The notes beneath the pieces are model-generated. The model was given only the letters and a program-made list of their open reading frames with translations, made no database searches and was not told the origin of the DNA. Positions 5,863 through 12,100 of a DNA stretch of 27,999 bases are shown here, piece by piece. Source of the stretch: a virus; the IMG/VR virus record IMGVR_UViG_3300036829_000014, positions 1-27,999 of that record. One strand, 5' to 3'. Both the position numbers and the translations under genes were made by a program. Position 1 is the stretch's first letter; the number at the start of each line of letters is the position of its first letter.

Positions 5863-5877
5863 TTTCCCCCGGGGAAA
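5863..5877. promoter_or_regulatory. Palindrome TTTCCCC-C-GGGGAAA upstream of P3
   Basis: This is a perfect 15-bp inverted repeat with a single central base. It sits between the terminator of the preceding gene and promoter P3, in the position expected for an activator or repressor site. The core CCCCCGGGG recurs at the right end of the window (27980-27988), also between genes. No protein can be assigned from the sequence. Confidence 0.4.
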
Positions 5878-5882
5878 ATGGC

Positions 5883-5911
5883 AAAAAATGAGAGCCCATG
5901 TTTCAGGGCTC
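5883..5911 (-). terminator. Rho-independent terminator after the 93-aa gene
   Basis: A six-pair stem GAGCCC / GGGCTC with an eight-base loop is followed three bases later by TTTTTT on the minus strand. It begins 22 bases after the stop of the 93-aa membrane-protein gene. With P4 upstream, it makes that gene a self-contained transcription unit. Confidence 0.8.
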
Positions 5912-5933
5912 CCACTTTTGAACTCTCTTGGAT

Positions 5934-6215
5934 TTATCTAGGCTTCTGGATCATGCGCATCGCGCTGGATGTGATTACGTGGTGGTGTTCGTAACCGATG
6001 ACCATCAGAATGCCCAAAAGATTGGTTCCGGCCAGAACCAGCGTGTCTTTGCTCACAGGTGAAGATTCCTCTTCGGTCTTCATCTTGTGTAGCTTGACAG
6101 CTCGGTCTAGGACGACTCCATATTCTTCTGAGGCAATCTTGTGATCAGCCAGTTCGGCTAACACTTCCTCGCATCGCGTTTCCAGTCTCGTTGGCAATTT
6201 CTTTGCAGCGAACAT
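5934..6215 (-). CDS. Small single-span membrane protein, conserved in actinophages
   Basis: The product is 93 aa, with the start six bases after AAGGAG. Residues 1-45 are a charged, mostly helical cytoplasmic stretch (LPTRLETRCEEVLAELADHK). Residues about 58-75 form one membrane span (TLVLAGTNLLGILMVIGYE), followed by a short conserved tail HHHVITSSAMRMIQK. The NLLGILMVIGYE plus VITSxA ending recalls a small unknown family in actinophages, usually near structural or accessory genes. It has its own promoter (6231-6263) and terminator (5883-5911), directly after the holin gene. A role in lysis timing or at the host membrane is possible from position alone; nothing in the sequence proves it. Confidence 0.85.
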   Translation of the reverse strand: MFAAKKLPTRLETRCEEVLAELADHKIASEEYGVVLDRAVKLHKMKTEEESSPVSKDTLVLAGTNLLGILMVIGYEHHHVITSSAMRMIQKPR

Positions 6216-6230
6216 AACGCTCCTTTGTAG

Positions 6231-6263
6231 GGTCTCATTATAGGCCGTGTCTAGGCCGCGAAC
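6231..6263 (-). promoter_or_regulatory. Phage promoter P4 (copy 4 of a 33-bp family)
   Basis: On the minus strand the -10 box is a perfect TATAAT (6237-6242) followed by GAGACC. Upstream are ACACGGCC next to the -10 and GTTCGCG in the -35 region. It starts seven bases after the holin stop codon, and the predicted leader before the 93-aa gene is only about 15 bases. It aligns without gaps to the other three copies. Confidence 0.8.
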
Positions 6264-6269
6264 GAGAAT

Positions 6270-6659
6270 CTACGGGGTCGTTGAAGGCGCGCTGGGAGTG
6301 TTCACCTTGAAAATGGCTTCCTCTTTCTTCTCAAGGTGTTCGGGCTGATGGTTCAGCTCCAGAGAAAAGACTTTCTTGTCGTCTTGCTGGGCGATGTTGA
6401 TTTCTCCGGCATACCGAGCACCGCTGTTCTTATATTGCGTGCTGCTGATGCCCAGAAGAAGTCCCAAAAACGCTTGAAGAGCGATTATAGATCCTAGTAC
6501 TTGTTGACCTGAAGGAAGTCCCCAGATTTGAGCCATAGCAAAATATAGAGTGCCCGTTCCGGGTAACACTACGGTAACGAGCCATTTCAGTTTGTTGTAT
6601 GTGGCGTTGCTAAGGATAAATGGCAAATTATCCTCATTGTTCTCGTCGCTCAAAATCAT
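6270..6659 (-). CDS. Holin (phage r1t-like)
   Basis: The product is 129 aa. It would assemble in the host inner membrane and trigger lysis. Two membrane segments are clear: residues about 26-48 (WLVTVVLPGTGTLYFAMAQI, ending WGLP) and 54-72 (VLGSIIALQAFLGLLLGIS). The YNKLKWLVTVVLPGTGTLYF and IWGLPSGQQVLGSI blocks match the Lactococcus r1t holin family. The N-terminus is short and acidic. The C-terminal 55 residues are longer than usual for the family, hydrophilic, and end in a Pro/Ser/Thr-rich tail. The start overlaps the upstream membrane-protein gene by 26 bases. Promoter P4 follows directly, so the structural transcript probably ends or is reinforced here. The matching lysin is probably the NlpC/P60 gene at 26402-26908. 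Confidence 0.9.
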   Translation of the reverse strand: MILSDENNEDNLPFILSNATYNKLKWLVTVVLPGTGTLYFAMAQIWGLPSGQQVLGSIIALQAFLGLLLGISSTQYKNSGARYAGEINIAQQDDKKVFSLELNHQPEHLEKKEEAIFKVNTPSAPSTTP

Positions 6660-7041
6660 CCTCTCCGCGTTCTATCATCTCTATAAGCTTATTTGTTCCT
6701 TCTGGTAATTTGTCGTGAGCTTGTCGAGCCGCTCTATATTCTCTTCGTTCGGGTTTGATCGGGAGAAGCTTGACGATATTCACAATACGTTCTGCGCTGC
6801 CATTACCCCCTAAGGAATGATATGGCTCCCAGAAGTATTTGATGAGATCATCGTACTCATCCTTGTCGACCCAACCCTTTTCGATGTACTTGAGCCCTAA
6901 ATATACAATCTTGTCGTGAGCCAGTCCCATCAAAAGAGACAGCAGAGCCTCTCTGCGCCTGTCTTTTCTTTCGTACTTGTTGCGCAAATATACCCAAAAA
7001 CCACCCGATGAAGCCAGGAAAGCAGCCGCCCCGACTACCAT
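6634..7041 (-). CDS. Membrane-anchored conserved phage protein, lysis region
   Basis: The ATG reading is 135 aa, with an N-terminal hydrophobic segment (VVGAAAFLASSGGFWVYL) and a soluble domain carrying LLMGLAHDKIVYLGLKYIEK, a Trp-Val-Asp-Lys-Asp-Glu-Tyr turn, and GGNGSAERIVNIVKLLP. That AHDKI...GGNGSA pattern is a recurrent small phage family between the tail and holin genes of phages of Gram-positive hosts; its function is not known. The given start is the first ATG, but it has no ribosome binding site. An in-frame CTG at 7060-7062, eight bases after GAAAGGGG, would add seven residues (DPATQA after the initiator) and is the better start on spacing. The holin gene overlaps its end. Confidence 0.85.
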   Translation of the reverse strand: MVVGAAAFLASSGGFWVYLRNKYERKDRRREALLSLLMGLAHDKIVYLGLKYIEKGWVDKDEYDDLIKYFWEPYHSLGGNGSAERIVNIVKLLPIKPERREYRAARQAHDKLPEGTNKLIEMIERGEDDFERREQ

Positions 7042-7077
7042 AGCCTGTGTTGCGGGATCCAGTGCGTATTCCCCTTT

Positions 7078-8217
7078 CTAATTAATTAGTGATAGCGTTG
7101 GATATTCGCGGGAACCAGCTGAGTCTTGAGCGTAAATATACTCTGTTACCCGCGCTTGTTTGATGGTTCCGCTATTTCCTTCTACTTCAACGACGTCGCC
7201 CATGTCGAAGTCATTATAGCGAGTTATTCCTCCGGGAACAATCTGACCGTCTATTCCGATGAAATATGAATGCTGTGCCAGATCTTCTCTGGCTCGAGCA
7301 TCAAGAATGGCCTGCAAAGTACCTGCGCTGCCGCCTACTTGGTCAGTAGTAATATCCTCAGCGAATGCCAGTGAGACTAACAGATCAAATCCCGCCTTAT
7401 CGGTATGATCAGAGTGAGACGTTATCCCTGACCCAGCAATTCCAGGATCAGTTGCCAATCCACCAGGGTTTGAAGGCGCAAAGACATAGGAAAGGTTCTT
7501 TTCGTCGGCATTAGTTTGAACTTCTTTGATGTTGGCCAACGTGTCTTCTTTCGGAGAAAATCGCACCACGGGCAATCCGCCAGCGTTTCCTGTCATTCTA
7601 TCCTTACCCTGATATGGATGAAACTCAAGCGTATACGAAGTATCGGTTACGATCGTTAACATTATTTTGAGTCCTATATTGTACGGTGAAGCAATGGCCT
7701 TCAAAGCATCGTATACAGGACCATACGGAATTGAGAAATCTCCTATGACACCGGATCCGACTACCGATACGGTAGTGAGACCAGGAATCTTCAAATATTG
7801 CGGAAAGGGTATGCCCATTGGTATTACGCCATTTAGATAATCGCTATCAATGCACCAATTCTGGACAATACTGTTCATAAGCGACATTATCTCTACGCTA
7901 GTATCAACCCAGTATCGATCTTCGTGCGCAGCTGACGCACGAATAAATCGATTGTTCAGCCACTGCATCAAAGAAATTCCCGTAACCTTCAACAACCCGT
8001 TTTCGATGTCGTATTCCTGGGTAATCATGGGCTCCTTGGATCCAGCAAACTCCATGAGTGTTCCAGGAAGCAGCGCACTGGCAAGAACATCATTGTTGGC
8101 ATCGACAGATAGCTGAAATTCCCCGTCACCAGCAAATCGATCTGTCCAGATGGCTGATTCAAATTCGTCAACCAACGTTTGTCGCTTAAACCCTCTGTCA
8201 AGTGCGTAAAATTCCAT
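7078..8217 (-). CDS. Tail hub protein, ReqiPepy6 Gp37-like
   Basis: The product is 379 aa. It resembles the siphovirus ReqiPepy6 Gp37-like family, which forms the central hub or tail-tip structure that attaches to the distal tail protein. Visible signatures are the beta-rich N-terminus (EFYALDRGFKRQTLVDEFES, IWTDRFAGDGEFQLSV), a SLMQWLNNRFI block, and a C-terminal stretch with DFDMGDVVEVEGNSGTIKQA and REYPTLSLI. No peptidase or lysozyme domain is appended. The start shares one base with the stop of the distal tail gene (TAATG), so the two are translationally coupled. The fibre expected downstream of a hub gene is absent here; the only fibre-like gene lies earlier, before the tape measure. Confidence 0.85.
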   Translation of the reverse strand: MEFYALDRGFKRQTLVDEFESAIWTDRFAGDGEFQLSVDANNDVLASALLPGTLMEFAGSKEPMITQEYDIENGLLKVTGISLMQWLNNRFIRASAAHEDRYWVDTSVEIMSLMNSIVQNWCIDSDYLNGVIPMGIPFPQYLKIPGLTTVSVVGSGVIGDFSIPYGPVYDALKAIASPYNIGLKIMLTIVTDTSYTLEFHPYQGKDRMTGNAGGLPVVRFSPKEDTLANIKEVQTNADEKNLSYVFAPSNPGGLATDPGIAGSGITSHSDHTDKAGFDLLVSLAFAEDITTDQVGGSAGTLQAILDARAREDLAQHSYFIGIDGQIVPGGITRYNDFDMGDVVEVEGNSGTIKQARVTEYIYAQDSAGSREYPTLSLIN

Positions 8218-9050
8218 TAGAGGCTCCCATAGCGGTCGTAATAAGAAAGAGTCCAGCTTTGTATTCCAGCATCTGACGTAACCTCGAACGGATTGCTACC
8301 TGGATGGAATAAAAGCCATTGGGAGTCACTTTCCAACAGATGAAGAAGATTATCGGTTGCGAATGTGGTTTCCTCTAAACGAATGGCATACTTCAATCCA
8401 GGATATGAACTCACATTCAAATTGTGAGTGCTGTCCATTTCAATCGCCCCGTCCAACTTGAATGTGGTGTCTCCAGCATGTATTTCAATATGAGTCGGAG
8501 AAGCACCTGACACAAAGTCTATTCCGACAACCATTCCGTAATCGACGTTTCCTGGATAGTCAATAGTGATTTCTGGATCATTGACATTTCCGTTAATGAT
8601 ATGAGATGAATAGGAGCGAAAATATGGATCGACGCAAATAAGGGAAACCTGCTGCTCCATGTCCTTGCTGAATATGCTTGGCTCCGATGACTCAACAATA
8701 CCCAGAATGGTCAGAATCCCTAGATCATCATCAGTGATAAGCAAATTACACGATTGCTTAGTCATGAAATATGCATCAAGAGTTCGGCGCAGCTTGCTAG
8801 GCGTGTTATCCGCCCAGTCCGGATTCAACCCAATAGTAAGCACGATGTTACGCTTGCCCACACGAGTACCAGTTAGAAATTCACCGTCAACTGATCCATA
8901 GGAGGTTGTGTTGACATCTGCCTTGATTGGATTTAACCCCTGAATATCGAGAATATTGAATAGTGGCTCTGAGTCCGGCGAATATCCCACCGGCATGTCA
9001 AGTATTGGCACTCCAGGGCGCAGGCTTTGCGCGCTAACGTTTGTCAACAC
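8217..9050 (-). CDS. Distal tail protein (Dit-like)
   Basis: The product is 277 aa with a GTG start; AGGAGG is about 11 bases upstream, slightly far. It follows the tape measure gene and precedes the hub gene, the standard Dit position. The N-terminal half contains LFNILDIQGLNPIKADVNTT, YGSVDGEFLTGTRVGKRNIV and LTIGLNPDWADNTPSKLRRT, typical of the ring-forming Dit/TIGR01633-type domain. The C-terminal half is beta-rich and ends in WTLSYYDRYGSL. The protein would make the hexameric ring joining tail tube to tip. A long hairpin (9078-9125) lies between the tape measure stop and this gene. Confidence 0.85.
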   Translation of the reverse strand: MLTNVSAQSLRPGVPILDMPVGYSPDSEPLFNILDIQGLNPIKADVNTTSYGSVDGEFLTGTRVGKRNIVLTIGLNPDWADNTPSKLRRTLDAYFMTKQSCNLLITDDDLGILTILGIVESSEPSIFSKDMEQQVSLICVDPYFRSYSSHIINGNVNDPEITIDYPGNVDYGMVVGIDFVSGASPTHIEIHAGDTTFKLDGAIEMDSTHNLNVSSYPGLKYAIRLEETTFATDNLLHLLESDSQWLLFHPGSNPFEVTSDAGIQSWTLSYYDRYGSL

Positions 9051-9077
9051 GAGGTATGGACCTCCTTTCTAAATATA

Positions 9078-9125
9078 GCTTAGCCGGGCCTCCGCGCGAG
9101 AGAGGTGACGAAGACCCGACTAAGC
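9078..9125 (-). promoter_or_regulatory. Long intercistronic hairpin between tape measure and distal tail genes
   Basis: On the minus strand GCTTAGTCGGGTC pairs with GGCCCGGCTAAGC over 13 pairs, two of them G-U, around a 22-base loop. The G-U pairs mean that only the minus-strand RNA folds perfectly. There is no T-run after it, so it is not a standard terminator. It begins two bases after the tape measure stop and may act in RNA processing, mRNA stability or partial termination. Confidence 0.6.
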
Positions 9126-9127
9126 GG

Positions 9128-12100
9128 TCACGGCGCAAACACTGGCTTGGCTTGCGCTAGTTGATTCCTTGTTTGCCGATATATTTCAATGGCAGACAGG
9201 GACTCAGGTGAGTAGTTGTTTTGCTCGAACTTGATTACCGAATCTGGCGTTCCACCGACGATATTTGACGCCACCTGTGGGCTAATCGCATTGGCGTGAA
9301 GCGAAGATACAGCAGGATTGAGTCCTGCAAATATAGAGTTCACGCTGTCTGCACCACTCTGAATTTGGGTAAGATCCAGTACCGGCGTAATCGTCGGATT
9401 CGGATCAATACCACTCAGAGCGTCGTGCATCGCAGATATAGCCGTATCGGCAACACTTGACACAGCAGTAGCAACATGATCGGATGAGTCGACAAGCCCT
9501 CGAGCCAAGCCCTGATTCATGAAGGTTCCTATCTCAGCAAACACTTCAGAAGGCGACTTGATCTTGAGCTTCTTCTTGATGGCCTTGACGATGGAGGTAG
9601 CAAGTGCTTCGGCTGTCTTCACAGCCGTGGAGATGCTATCGTTTATCCCCTTTACAAGGCCTTCTGCGATGGAAATGCCCGTCGCATACATTTCATCCGA
9701 GCCATGTTGTGCCATGACCTGAGCAGCATTTCTCAAATCGTTGTCCGCCGCATTGATTCCGGCAATACCGGACGGACCCAACTTGACCAGTGCGTCCGCA
9801 AACGATTGAGCAGCCGGACCAATATCTAAGAGTTGCTGATAGGTATCAGCATTCAACCCTAGATTTTGTAGCTGATCCATCGTGTTTGTAAACACGCCAA
9901 CAACGTCGTCGGCATTACTCAACGACGTCACATAGTTGTTTACCTGAGTTACAGGATCAATCGGGTTTCCGTTTGCGTCTTGCGACACAATTCCGGGCAA
10001 AGCAGAGAGTTTGTCAAACGTCTGCTGGAACAGACTATCTCTCTTCGACTTGAGATCATCAAGCTTCTGGGTTTGAGTTGTCAGATCGTTATTAAGCTGC
10101 TCAACAAGGGCTCGCTGACCTGCCAGATCTGCGGTCCACTTCTTGATGCTCGGATCTGTGAGAATAAACCCAGACGTCTGCCGCAATATACCAAGTAATG
10201 CCTCGTTGGCATTCTTTGCGTCGATAGCTGCGGCTTTCTCGTCTTGATGCTGCTTCTTGCTCTGATTAGCACTACGTTCAGCACTCTTGTCTTTCTTCTT
10301 ACGAGCTTGGTTAAGAGCTTCCCAATCCTGCTTTATATCAGAATTAGATTGTTTGATGCTCTTAGTTTCATCTTGAATCGACTTCTCAAGATCATCCTGA
10401 TTACCGGCGATCTGCTTGACAATGTCAGAGAAAGCTTGGGTAATTGGGTCTGGAGTATCTTGAGGGAACCCGCTAAGAAGCCCATTATAGAACGACGTAG
10501 ATATGTCGTTGCCAAGGCCGAACAGCAAGCGAATGTTGTCCGGACCCATCTTTGCAATACGAAGCTGCCACACGGTATCAAATATATCGAGCATACCTCG
10601 AACCGTGTCGGTCAAAGCTCTAACTGCCTTACTCGAGCTTAAACCAGCGGCAAATCCTAGAACAACATTCTCACCAATCTCATGGAACACGCTAGATGGT
10701 GAATGGATTCCCAGCGCCTTCTTAGCGAAGCCCGGTATACCGTTTGCCAGACTCTTAACCTTGTTGAACAACGATCCGGCAAGACTACCCAAGCCGCTGA
10801 TCATGCCTTGTACGATTGCCTTACCGATATTGACTCCCGCGGCAACAAGCTGAGGCTCATATTTGCGGATAGCCGACGCAACGCCATTCAGGAAACGGAT
10901 AACCGCTCGAGCACCAGTATCGACAAGCCTCAACGAGGCCGTAGCCATAGCGTTGATGAACTTGCCCATGGCGCTTGACGCCGCCGCTACGATTCGTGCG
11001 CCAGCATTCCCGATACCAGTAATGAAATGCACAATTAGGTTTGTACCAGCGCGGATAACCTTAGTTTCTCCAGCAGCAATTGCATTTAGGAACTTGGCTA
11101 GGGCATCTGCACCAGCTCGCACCAGCTTGCTAGCATTGCTACCAATTGCAGTAACAAATTTAGCAATGATGTCTGCCGCCACTGTGACTACCCTGGTGAT
11201 GTTATTCGCAATACCTTGCACGAATTTCAACACGACATTTAGTCCAGCAGCCATGATCTTGGGAATATTGTTCGCAATCGCTCCCAGGAATCTGGTAACA
11301 ATCTGAACAGCCATGTTCGTAACTTGGACAATATGCTGGCTTATACCCTTGAGCAACTGGATCAGCATCTGAGCACCGGCTGCAACAATCTTTGGGAATG
11401 CTTGAACGAGCACATGAAGTGCCACAGTAACAAGAGCCAAGAATGCTTCACCCAGCTTAGGTGCCAGAGGCGGAATAGCGTTTACAAGAGCGGAGACAAT
11501 TTTGACAATGGCGGCGACGAATTGCGGAGCCGTCTCTGCGAGTTTCTGCACAATAGACAGAAGTGCATTGACGAAACTTTCCGCAACCTTTGGAATAGCC
11601 TCTAGGAACGTCTCGAGAGCCTTGATCAGGATACCGATAGAAACCGGAGCCGAGACGGCAATAGCACTAAGACCAATTCCAACCAGCGCAACACCTGCAC
11701 CTACCAGAGCAAACCCGCCTCCGATAAGAACCATAGCGGCACCCAGAGCCAACAGCGCTGGTGTAATAGGAGCAAGCAATATACCTGCTGCTCCCAGCAG
11801 AGCCATAGCCGCGGCCAAGCCAATCATAGACTTGATCAGCTCGCCTACGCTCATGTCTCCTATTGTTTTGAGTGCCGGAGCCAATATGGCAATTGCACCC
11901 GCTGCCACAACCAAAGCCGCGGCTCCAGGAAGCGAACCTTCCATTGCCGCTAGCGCGATAGCCAGGATACCTAGCGCTATTGCCAAGCCGCCTATACCCT
12001 TTACCAGAGAACCTACGGACATACCGCCGAACTTGGAGATGGCATCGGCAATCTTTCCAATAGCTAGTGCTACAATACCTAGCGCCACTGCTTGAGCAAC

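Noticed and set aside
5654-5899. Minus-strand frame of 81 codons through the promoter block
   Set aside because: It starts inside a terminator stem and crosses two terminators and two promoters, with no ribosome binding site.
11502-12095. Plus-strand frame of 197 codons
   Set aside because: It is also antisense to tape measure repeats, low complexity, and not supported by a start signal.
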